Under the pieces are notes generated by a model, which worked only from the letters and a program-made list of their open reading frames with translations, did no database searches and was not told where the DNA came from. From Typha latifolia (Eukaryota; Streptophyta; Magnoliopsida; Poales; Typhaceae), in NCBI GenBank assembly GCA_019914945.1, contig CM034100.1, positions 11,853,096 to 11,917,095 of the forward strand: 64,000 bases of DNA. The letters run 5' to 3'. Below are positions 1-9,820 of the stretch, in pieces. Position numbers and translations under genes: made by a program. Position 1 is the stretch's first letter, and the number at the start of each line of letters is the position of its first letter.

Positions 1-12
1 GTGCAAGCGAGC

Positions 13-45
<33 letters not shown>

Positions 46-95
46 GAGGCTCACCGTGTTAGTGGATACGACGGCGGTTGCAGGCCGACGTCGGC

Positions 96-130
<35 letters not shown>

Positions 131-353
131 CCGAAAAAAAAAGAGCGAAAGAGAGATTTAGAGGGAGAGAGAGGCGGTGGGGGTTTGGCGGCGGTACTGG
201 GGCCCGCCGCGGCGAGCTGGCCGCAACCGGATGGCTGCGGCGACACTAGGGGGTGCATGGCACCCCCATGCTGCGCCCAATTACATGGGCACGAGGCCGG
301 CCACGTCGTGCCCATAACAGAACTTATTTTTTTTTTAAGGATAGGTTGTTACA
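1..353 (-). mobile_element. Terminus of an R-family LTR (R0), cut by the window edge
   Basis: The block is GA-rich to about 180, then GC-rich, then has a T run (about 326-336) and ends GGTTGTTACA at 353. At 354 the RNase H sequence of gypsy element A resumes without a break in alignment to element B, so this block is an insertion in A. The end resembles that of R2 (GGGTGTTACA at 41509), which also has a T-rich tract and two strong hairpins just inside it. Here the hairpins are at 249-267 (8-bp perfect stem, loop ATG) and 285-315 (10-bp perfect stem). I infer the start of a minus-oriented LTR. The other end and any target duplication lie outside the window. Confidence 0.55.
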
Positions 354-3300
354 AAACCGTCGGCCAATCAAGTAGGGTCTCCATTTGGTGATGGCATGCA
401 GAATTGGTAGCATTTTGCGCTCAAAGGTGGATAACTATAGCGGTTGGATCGACAATGCCTTGCTCATATATTCCACGGGCCTACCCTTCCTGCATCAAAA
501 CAGCTCCAATGCCTTCACCCAAGGCGTCACATTCCACCATGAAGGGCTTGCTAAAATTGGGTAAAGCCAAGTGCGGTAGACATAGCTATCTTCAATGCCT
601 CGAAAGCCTCTGTTGCCTTGCTCATCCATTGAAACCCTCCTTTTCTGAGTAAGGAGGTTAGCGGGGCAGCGATCTTGCCGTAGTTGGCAACGAATTGCCG
701 ATAATACCTCGTCAACCCAAGGAATCCTCTTAATTCCCGTTGGTTAGTGGGAATCGGCTAGTCCACCATGTTTTTGGTCTTGCTTGGCTTGGCTTCCACT
801 CCTTTGCTGAAATTATGTAACCCAAGTACTCCACTCATGGCTCACTCCAAAGGCATTTGCTCATCTTGACTTTCAGTTGGTTTAGTCGCAAGATATTCAA
901 CATCTCACACACATGCTGTAAGTGTTCGCTCCAAGTCCTACTATACACTAAAATATCATCAAAGAAGATGAGCACATAACGGACCAAAAACGGGCAAAAA
1001 AGGTCATTCATCAGCTCTTGGAATGTCGTCGGTGCATTAGTAAGTCCAAACGACATGACTCGGAACTCATAGTGGCCATCGTGAGTTTGAAATGCCGTTT
1101 TGTGCATATCTTCTAGGTCGACCCGGATTTGATGGTACCCTGCTCTTAAGTCAAGCTTGCTAAAGTAAGCCGACCCTGTAAGTTCGTCCAGCAGCTCCTC
1201 GATCATCGGTATTGGGTACCAATCTTTGACGGTGATCGCATTCAAGGATCGGTAGTCGACGCAAAACTATCAACTCCCGTCTTTCTTTTAAACCAGCAGT
1301 ACCGGTGATGAGTAGGCACTCCTACTCAGTTGAATGATCCCTTGCTCTAGCATCTCAACCACCAATTTGCTGATCTCCTCCTTCTGGATATATGGGTACC
1401 GATACGGCCGAACATTTGCTAGTTTAGCCCCTGGAACGATCTAAATTCGGTGGTCATGTCGTCGGGTCGGCGGTAGTCCTCGGGGCTCCTCGAAGAGGTT
1501 ACTGAATTCTTGCAGTAGCTCCTTCATGTCAGCAGGTATTTCACTTGATGATGAATGTTCTGGTTAAGCAATAGCCATTTGCAGGATTAGAGCTCGGTAC
1601 CCTGCACATGGAAGTCCCAACAGCAGTTGCAACGCTGGCTCTTGCTGCGGTTGATTTCCATCCAACAGCACTCTTCGACTATTTCTCCGAAATGTAAGTG
1701 TGAGGTTTGTAAAATCAAATGTTACGGGCCCTAAGCTTTGAAGCCATTGAATCCCCAAGGCAATGTCGGCACCCCGCAAGGCCAATGGATAAAAATCCAA
1801 TGTGAAAGTTTGGCATTACATCTTCAACTCCACACCTCCACAAATAAAATCTGCCCACAATGTGGTGCCATCTCCAATCCTCACATCGAACCCGTCCGTG
1901 GGTTCTGACTCGAGCCCAATCATCCTAAGAAGCCTCTTATCAATGAAGTTGTGGGTAGACCCGGTGTCGATCAAGATTTCCACTGTGGTTTTCATGACTA
2001 CACCGTTCACCCTCAAGGTCTTTGGTGCGGCTGTCCCAGAATAGGCGTAGAAGGAGATTTCGGCCATAATGTCCTCCACGGGCTGCTCCTCCGCTACTCC
2101 TTCTTGATGTTCAACCACACCCTCATCTTCTTGTGGTTTTCGTGGAATACGCGTGGATGGAGATTTCGGCCATAATATCCTCCACGGGTTGCTCCTCCGC
2201 TACTCCTTCTTGATGTTCAACCACACCCTCATCTTCGGCTGCAATTTCATCCTCAACCTTCTCCAATCCAACTATTAGTATCACCGATCTCATTGGTTTA
2301 GCGCAGCGATGTCCGGGTACAAATTTCTCATCACAGCGAAAGCATAGGCCTTTGGCGCTTCATTCCTCCACTTGAGTAGGTGTGAGTGCTCGACCCTGAC
2401 CTCTAGGTGCATACTTCACATCTTGGGAAGGTTTCACGGGTGCTCGAGGAGGCAACATTGCAGCAGCGGCTCTTGGTACACCGGTAACATTTCCTACCGC
2501 TATGGTAGGCCGAATCGGATTGCGGCTTTCTTGGCTCGTCTAGTTCTGTTTCAAGTGTATCTTCATGGCTCGATGCTTATCTTCCATGAGTACTACATCT
2601 TTGAAGGCCTTCTTTAAGGTTCTAGGCCTTAAAGCTCTCACGTTGACTTGTATGTCTCATTGTAGCCTAGAGATGAAGGTGCCTACAAAGTTGTTGATCA
2701 GTCCATAGAGGTTGGCATCGGCTACTTATCCTCTCAAATTCTTCTTGGTATGCCCCAACTGTGATCCTTTGCACCATCTTTGAGAGGAGAGCATCAAAGT
2801 CTTCATACCCTGATGCTCCAAATCGCCGCGAGATATCGGTGCAGAAATCAGCCAAACCTTCAATCATTTCATGGGCATTGGCTGCCCAAAACCAATGAAG
2901 CACTGCATCTTCAAGGTGGAAGCTCACAAGCGTCACCTTATATTCTTTCGCTGTACCTTGTTACGTGAAGAATTATTCCGCCCTATACAACCAATCAATT
3001 GGGTTACCATCTTTGAACTTGGGAAATTTGAGACGCACGGTTTGTCCACAGATACTGTTGTCTCGGTCTGGATCATATCTAAGTCCTGGTCTAACCGAAG
3101 GACGATGCACCATGAATGCTTGATGATCCCTCCTTCGGTTTTGGTTAACTCGACGCGATTCTGGTTCGTATTGCCTTGCCCAAGGATCTAGATCTCCAAG
3201 ATGATCTCCATTTAGGTTTGCTCGTAGGATGAGCTAACCCGCACCTTAGCCTGGTGGAATCATCCTAGCTTGTATCTGCCCATAGGGTTGTGGTAGCAGG

Positions 3301-3372
3301 GGTTCTTACTGGTGCAGATTCTGAATCGGTGGTGGTGGGTTCATGGTGGTAGGCGCGTCAAGGGGTCGTTGG
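354..3372 (-). pseudogene. Element A: truncated Ty3/gypsy gag-pol
   Basis: Read on the minus strand this is gag, protease, reverse transcriptase (RT) and the start of RNase H. Gag (about 3360-2300) shows the retrotransposon gag core at 2936-2667 (FHLEDAVLHWFW, then GASGYEDFDALLSKM). Protease at 2118-1816 keeps DTGSTHNF. RT at about 1480-835 keeps [23 protein letters not shown] and the active-site FFDDILVYS. The frame is broken repeatedly. The gag N-terminus and primer-binding site, about 300 bp present in B, are missing at 3372, where gag joins the LTR directly. The element is cut at 354 by the R0 insertion. A 78-bp segment of the gag-protease linker is duplicated (2053-2130 and 2159-2236). 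Confidence 0.85.
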
Positions 3373-4281
3373 TGATACGATCTCCCCTTAGGCTAAGGTT
3401 CAATCTCTTCCAATTTCCTGATCTGAACTAGATCTAGCACGGAACTTTGAAATAAGATCCCGAAAAATGCCGCTGTCGGATTGACATAAAATTTTGATAT
3501 GTTGTAGCCCCCGAAAATAGAAATCTAAAAAATCTAGTTTCAGGCTAATCGGATGTGGGGATGTCAATATATCATCCGATTAACGGACAAAGGTCAGGGT
3601 GGTCTATTTTGGATCCGTGGATGGAGGCACGTGATCCTAGGTGATGGTGGTTGAAGGTGGACCGGCGTTAATAGGGTGGCACCGGTGAAAAGTGGTGGGA
3701 GAAGGGTTAGGATTGATGGAAGGGTTAGGGCAAGTGTTGGATAGATTGGAAGAAGGGGGACGAGAGGGTCACCCCTAAGGGACAAGGGTGATTGGCCGGT
3801 CGAGGGAGGTTAGAAGCGGCATCGCCGGGGATTGAGAGAGCGGAAACGATACAATTTTTGGTTGCCATCCACATCCTTTTAGAGGCTAACCAATTCTCTA
3901 TAATCAATAATAACTTTGGTTGCCATCCACATCCTTTTAAAGGCTAACCAACAACTCAAAATTAACCCTAACAATACAATTTTTGCCGACCGCGTTCGAA
4001 CACACCGAGTTCGCTCCTCTCTAGATTTGCGAACGCTGTGCAGGCGTTCGAATGCGTGATCGAACGCGCCTATTTCCCACTTCTCTGGATTTGTGAACGC
4101 GATGCAGGCGTTCACAGTGCGTTCGAACGGGGTGTTCGAATGCACAATGCACACTCTTCACCCACGTTCACAATCGCGTTCGAACTCACTCCACCCGCGT
4201 TCGAACACGACTTAAAGAAAACTTATTTTCATGGAAATTAAATACTAAAACATGAAACAAAGACACTCCTAAAGTAACTCT
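3373..4281 (-). mobile_element. LTR1, shared by elements A and B
   Basis: It starts TGATACGATCTCCCC on the plus strand, as LTR2 does at 7826, and runs parallel to it. The last 40 bp or so, including the terminal GTATCA, are missing: sequence jumps from CTAAAGTAACTCTA straight to the 3' coding tail of B. Minus orientation places the GTTCGAAC array (about 3985-4212) in U3, upstream of the presumed promoter. The LTR is the 3' LTR of B and lies where the 5' LTR of A should be, which is the arrangement of a tandem recombinant. Confidence 0.85.
3985..4212. repeat. GTTCGAAC palindrome array in LTR1 U3
   Basis: The block has many copies of GCGTTCGAACGC or one-base variants, separated by a recurring spacer of the form TCTCTGGATTTGCGAAC, a short GATGCAG loop and GCGTTC. 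It is CpG-rich within an AT-rich LTR. The same array recurs in LTR2, LTR3, LTR-C, both LTRs of D and the left LTR of F. Confidence 0.85.
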
Positions 4282-7200
4282 ATCCACGCTTCCGCAATCT
4301 TGTCCTCAAGGTTTGTAATTTGGGAAGCGATCTTTGAACTCTGACTCAAGCTCCTCCATGGTATGATCTTCTGCATTAGTTTCCCACATATCTGAAGATA
4401 TAGGAAATGTTGGTGCTGAAAAAGAGGCAAGCTCACTTGTGTCCGATTGGCGTGAAAGAGCATCTGCTGCTCGATTCTTAATTCCCTTTTTGTAGACTAA
4501 TTCGTAGTCATACCCAAGGAGTTTCGTGACCCACCGTTGTTGGGCTGGGGTGTGCACACATTGCTCCATGAAGTAGGGTAAGCTACGGTAGTCCGTGCGG
4601 ATAGTAAACCGTTGGTCAATCAAGTAGGGTCACCATTTGGTGACGGCGTGTAGAATCGCTAGCATTTCGCGCTCGTAGGTGGATAGTTGTCGTGACTGAT
4701 TTGACAATGTTTTGCTCATATATGCTACGGGTCTGCCCTCTTGCATCAAAACTGCTCCAATGCCCTCACCCGAAGCGTCTCATTCCACCACAAAAGGCTT
4801 GTCAAAATTCGGTAGTGCTAGAACCGTAGCTGTAGAAATAGCTATCTTGAAGGCTTTGAAGGCCAACGTTGCTTTGCCCGTCCATTGAAACCCACCTTTT
4901 CTGAGTAAGGAGGTCAGTGGGGCAGCAATTTTGTCGTAGTTGGCAATGAATCACCGGTAGTACCCCGTCAACATAAGGAATCCCCTCAATTCCCTCTAAT
5001 TAGTAGGAATCGGCCAATCCACCATATTCTTGATCTTGCTTGGATCGGCTTCCACTCCTTTTGCAGAGATTATATGCCCCAAGTACTCCACTCGTGGCTC
5101 TCCCCAAAGACACTTGCTCATCTTGACTTTTAACTGGTTTTATCGCAAGGTATTTAATACCTCCCGCACGTGCCGCAAGTGCTCACTCCAATTCCTGCTA
5201 TATACTAGAATATCGTCAAAGAAGACGAGCATGTACCGACGCAAGAGTGGGCGGAAGAGGTCATTCATCGGCCCTTGGAAGGTGGCCAGTGCATTGGTGA
5301 GCCCAAACGGTAGATTCGGAACTCATAGTGGCCATCGTGAGTTCGAAACGCCGTTTTGTGCACATCTTCACGGTCGACTTGGATTTGATGGTACCCCGCT
5401 CTTAAGTCAAATTTGCTGAAGTAGGCCGACCCTGTGAGCTCATCTAGCAACTCTTTGATCACCGGTATTGGATACCGGTCCTTGACAGTAATTGTATTCA
5501 AGGCTTGGTAGTCGACGCAAAACCGCCAAATCTCGTCTTTCTTCCAAACCAGCAGCACCGGCGATGAGTAGGCACTTCTACTTGGTTGAATAATACCTTG
5601 CTCGAGCATTTCCACCACCAATTTACTGAACTCTTCCTTCTGGACATGCGGGTACCGATAAGGCCAGACATTTGCTAGTTCAGCCCCTGGAATGATCTGT
5701 ATGCGATGGTCGTGCCGACGAGTTGGCAGCAGTCCTTGGGGTTCCTCGAAGAGATCCTGGAACTCTTGCAACAACTCTTGCATGTCAGCGGCTATTTTCC
5801 TTGGTGGTGGATTTTCTCGTTCAGCGACAGCCATTTGCAATAGTAGACTCGGTCCCCTGCACAAGGAAAGCCCACAAATGGTTACAATGTCGGCCCTTGC
5901 CGCGGTTGATTTCCATCCAGCAGCACCCTTTGTCCATTCATCTGAAATGTCAGTGTGAGGTTTGAGAAATCAAATGTTACGAGGCCGAAGCTTTGAAGTC
6001 ATTGAGTCCCCAAAATAATATCGGCACCTCGCAAGGCCAACGGATAAAGGTCCAATGTGAAAGTTTGGTCTTGCACCTTCAATTCCACACCTCCACAAAT
6101 AAATCTGCTCGCAATGTGGTGCCATCTCCAATCGTCACATCGAACCCTTCCGTGAGTCCCCAAAATAATATCGGCACCTCGCAAGCCCAATCTTCGTAAG
6201 GAGCCTCTTGTCAATGAAGTTGTGGGTGGACCCGGTGTCAATCAAGATTCTCACTGTGGTTTTCTTGACTACACCGTTCACCCGTAAGGTCTTAGGTGCA
6301 GCTGTCCCTGAGTAGGCGTGGAGGGAGATTTTGGCTATCATGTCCTCCACGGGTTGCTCCTCAGCTTCTTCTCCTTGATGTCCAGCCACACCTGCACTTT
6401 CAGCTGCAAACTCATCCTCAGCTTCCTCCAATCCATCGATTAGCATCACCGATCCCATCAGTTTAGCACAGCGATGCCTGAGTACAAACTTCTCATCACA
6501 ACGGAAGCATAGGCCCTTGGCCCTTCATTCCTCCACTTGGGCAGGTGTGAGTGCTCGTCCCAGACCTCTAGGTGCGTACTACACATCTTGGGATGGCTTC
6601 AAGGGTGCTCGAGGAGGTACCACTGTAGCAGCAACTCTTGGTACTCCGGTGATGTTCCTGCCGCTATGGTTGATTGAGATTGATTGCAGCTTCCTTGGCT
6701 CGTCCAACTCTGTTTCAGGTGTATCTTCATGGCCCTATGTTTGTCTTCCATTAGCACCACATCTTCGAAGGCCTCCTTTAAGGTTCTAGGCCTTAAAGCC
6801 CTCAAATCGGCTTGTATGTCACCCCGCAGCCCGGAGATGAAGGTGCTGCGAAGCTGCTGATCTGTCCATAGTAGATGACATCGGCTACTAATCCTCTCAA
6901 ATTCTTCTTAGTATGCCCCAACCGTAGTCTTTTGCACCGTCTTTGAGAGGAGAGCATCAAAGTCTTCATACCCCGATGCTCCAAATCGTCGTGTGATATC
7001 AGCATAAAATTCAGCCCATGTTTCAATAGCTTCAATGGCATTGGCTGCTCAAAACCAATGAAGCGTCGCATCCTCAAGGTGGAAGCTCGCAAGTGTCACC
7101 TTGTATTCTTCCGCCATACCTTGGTATGCAAAGAATTGCTCCGCCCTATACAACCAATTGATCGGATCGCCACCTTTGAACTTAGGGAATTCGAGACGCA

Positions 7201-7825
7201 CTTGTCCACGGATGCCATTGTCTCATTCCGGATCATGTCCATGTCCTTGTCTAACAGGGGGAGGATGCACCATTAAGGGTTGATGATCCCTCCTTTGGTT
7301 TTGATTAACTCGCCGTGGTTCTGGATCGTATTGACCCGCCCACGAATCTTGATCTCCAAGATGGTCTCCATAGTGGTTCGCTCGTCAGATGGGTTCACCT
7401 GCAACTGGACCTGGTGTAACCATCCTTGCTTGCCTCTGCCCATAGGGTGGTGGTAGCAGCGGCTCTTGTGGTTGCAAAGGCTGAACCGGTGGCGGTGGGT
7501 TCAAGGGGGTGGACTCACGTCATGGGGTTGATGGTGCATTCCCGTTCGCCATTGATTCCCTTGTCGCCCGTAGTTCCCGCATCATCTCCATCATCATCTA
7601 GTTGTTGATGGCCATTTGCTCAAAAAGAGACCCCAACACGGTTTGAACGCTAGGTTCTTCCGTATTCCAATTAGTTCGGGCGGTTCCGCTGGTGGAAGTC
7701 CCCACAATCGTTTCCCCCTCCTCTATTGGGAGAATCTCTTCTTCACCATCTCGCCGTGCAGCCATGGCTCTGGTGGTCATCATGGGAAGCGCTTGTCCGA
7801 GGAACGGTGGCTCTGATACCAATCT
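4282..7825 (-). pseudogene. Element B: Ty3/gypsy gag-pol lacking integrase
   Basis: Read on the minus strand from the primer site. Gag starts near 7822 and runs to about 6480, with the gag core near 7080-6800 and a zinc-knuckle-like CFRC region near 6500. Protease (6458-6135) keeps DTGSTHNF. RT (5864 to about 5190) keeps [13 protein letters not shown] and FFDDILVYS. RNase H ends at about 4500 with KNRAADALSRQ. Immediately after SFSAPTFP the frame (4623-4306) runs into MEELESEFKDRFPNYKP, which resembles the tail following a chromodomain, then the 3' LTR. Integrase and most of the chromodomain are absent, and D has the same join. A small deletion near 5310 shifts the RT frame, and other stops occur, so this copy is dead although its RT active site is intact. 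Confidence 0.88.
7809..7821 (-). other. Primer-binding site of element B
   Basis: The minus strand reads TGGTATCAGAGCC, complementary to the 3' end of initiator tRNA-Met, the usual primer of plant gypsy elements. It lies four bases inside the LTR2 boundary. Confidence 0.85.
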
Positions 7826-8735
7826 TGATACGATCTCCCCTTAGGCTAAGGTTCGATCTCTTCTAATTTCCTGATCTGAACTAGATAGATCTGGCACGAA
7901 ACTTTGAAATAAGATCCCAAAATATGCTGTTGTCGGATCGACGTAAAATTTTGATATATTGTAGCCCCCAAAAAAGCTATTCAACAAAGGTCAGGGTGGT
8001 CTGTTTTGGATCCGTGGATGGAGGCACGTGATTCTAGGTGATGGTGGTTGAAGGTGGACCGGCGTTAATGGGGTGGCACCGGTGAAAAGTGGTGGGGGAA
8101 GGGTTATGGTTGATGGAAGGGTTAGGGCAAGTGTTGGATAGATTGGAAGAAAAGGGGATGAGAGGGCCATTCCTAAGGGACTAGGGTGATTGGACGGTCG
8201 AGGGAGGTTAGAAGCGGCGTCGCCGGGGATTGAGAGAACGGGAACAAAGAAGACGAAGGAGGCAAGGCAAAACTCAATTCTCAATAATCAATAATGACTT
8301 TGGTTGCCATCCACATCCTTTTAGAGTCTAACCAACAACTCAAAATTAACCCTAACAATACAATTTTTGCCGACCGCGTTCGAGCGTGCCTGACCGCGTT
8401 CGAACGCACCGAGTTCGCTCCTCTCTAGATTTGCGAACGTCGTGCAGGCGTTCGAATGCGTGATCGAACGCGCCTATTTCCCACTACTCTGGATTTGCGA
8501 ACGCGATGCAGGCGTTCACAGTACGTTCAAACGGGGCGTTTGAACGCACAATGCACACTCTTCACCCACGTTCACAACCCCGTTCACAACCACGTTCGAA
8601 CTCACTCCACCCGCATTCGAACGCGACTTACAGAAAACTTTTTTTCATGGAAATTAAACACTAAAACATGAAACAAAGACACTCCTAAAGTGACTTTATT
8701 CTTGAGACGACATCGGTGAAGTCTGAATCGTATCA
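7826..8735 (-). mobile_element. LTR2 (5' LTR of B; 3' LTR of the mini-element)
   Basis: A complete 910-bp LTR bounded by TGATACGA and TCGTATCA, an 8-bp terminal inverted repeat that fixes both edges. It carries the GTTCGAAC array at about 8376-8633. The right edge joins the gag fragment of the mini-element rather than host DNA, so B and the mini-element share this LTR. Confidence 0.9.
8376..8633. repeat. GTTCGAAC palindrome array in LTR2 U3
   Basis: Same array and spacing as in LTR1, with small point differences and one extra unit at the left (GCGTTCGAGCGTGCC). Hairpins of the form GAACGC-loop-GCGTTC recur inside the units. Confidence 0.85.
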
Positions 8736-9026
8736 GTTGGTGCATTTTCATTCGCCATGGCTTCTCTTGTCGCCTGTATTTCCCACATCATCTCCATCAT
8801 CATCTAATTATTGATGGCCATTTGCAAGTGATCTAATCATGGCTTGAATGCTAGGCTCTTCTCTATTCAAATTTGGTCGGGCGGTTCCGCAGGTGGAAGC
8901 TTCCGCAACTGTCTCCCCCTCCTCTATTGGGGACATCTCTTCCTCCTCATTTTGCCATATAACCATGGCTCTAGTGGTCGTCATTGGAAGTGTGTGTCCG
9001 AGAAACGGTAGCTCTAATACCACTAT
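8736..9026 (-). pseudogene. Mini-element interior: gag N-terminal fragment and primer site
   Basis: Only about 290 bp of interior lie between LTR2 and LTR3. On the minus strand they comprise a primer site (9022-9011, TGGTATTAGAGC) and a gag N-terminus (9023-8808) like that of B (MTTTRAMVIWQNEEEEMSP). The LTR then begins directly after a GAAAATGCACCAAC sequence. All of protease, RT, RNase H and integrase is missing. The breakpoint coincides closely with the point where F switches from gag to foreign sequence. Confidence 0.8.
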
Positions 9027-9820
9027 TGATACAATCTCCCCTTGGGATAAGGTTTGATCTATCCCGTTTCCAGATCCGGGAAAGGATCGGCATGAAACTT
9101 TGAAGAAAGGATTCCAGAAGTTGTAACTGTTCGATCAATGGGAAATTTTGATATGTTGTAGCCTTGGAAAAGATATTTTCAACAAATCTAGTTTCAAGAA
9201 AATAGGACGGTCGCATCTCCATATATCGTCCGAGAAGTAGTCAAACATCAAAGAGTCCGTCTGTAGATCTGTGGATGGAGGCACAAGATCCTAGGTAAAG
9301 ATGGATGGTGGTAGACCAGCGGTAATGGGGTGGCACCAGTGAGTAAGTGGTGGTGGAAAGATTATGGATGATGGAAGGGGTTAGGGCAAGGTAATAGAGA
9401 CTTGAAGAAGGGGGGAGAAGGGGGCTGTCCCTAAGGGACTAGGGTGAGTGGCCGGTTAAAGGAGGCTAGCCACGGCGGCGCTGTGGAATAAGAGAATGAG
9501 AGAGAAGAAGAAGAAGAAGAAGAAGAAGAAGATTAGTGCAAAACTTAATTCATTCAATAATGAGTCCTTGGTTGCCATCCACACCTTTAGTGACTAACCA
9601 AACAATTCAAAAATGGCAATTATTAACCCTAAAAATAGTGGATTTTTGCCGACCGCGTTCGAACGGGGTCGAACGCATTCGAACACACTAAAAGCGTTCT
9701 CTATCGATGCGAACCTAATGCAGGTGTTCGAACACGCCCGATCGCGTCCAAACGCATATTTTGCATTCTCTATTTTTGCGAACTTGATGCAGGTGTTCTC
9801 TATTTTTTTGAATCGTATCA
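9027..9820 (-). mobile_element. LTR3 (5' LTR of the mini-element)
   Basis: A 794-bp LTR from TGATACAATC to AATCGTATCA. Relative to LTR2 it lacks part of the array side: sequence passes from a short array (about 9647-9800) straight to GAATCGTATCA. A GAA microsatellite lies at about 9506-9532. The right edge abuts plus-strand element C without host DNA between them. Confidence 0.85.
9647..9800. repeat. Shortened GTTCGAAC array in LTR3
   Basis: Holds GCGTTCGAACGGGG and variants plus the TTTTTGCGAAC-TTGATGCAGGTGTTC spacer unit. It is about two thirds the size of the LTR2 array. Confidence 0.8.

Noticed and set aside
1..391. Two long Arg/Glu-rich reading frames
   Set aside because: They are read-throughs of GA microsatellite in an LTR; codon content is dictated by the dinucleotide repeat.
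3985..4212. Heat-shock elements or tRNA B boxes in the GTTCGAAC arrays
   Set aside because: GTTCGAAC has no two-base gap between TTC and GAA as in heat-shock elements, and the ninth base does not fit the B-box consensus; no A box or tRNA fold is present.
8376..8633. CRISPR-like array of palindromic repeats
   Set aside because: Plant nuclear DNA, irregular spacing, repeats and spacers both degenerate, no cas genes, and a position inside an LTR.
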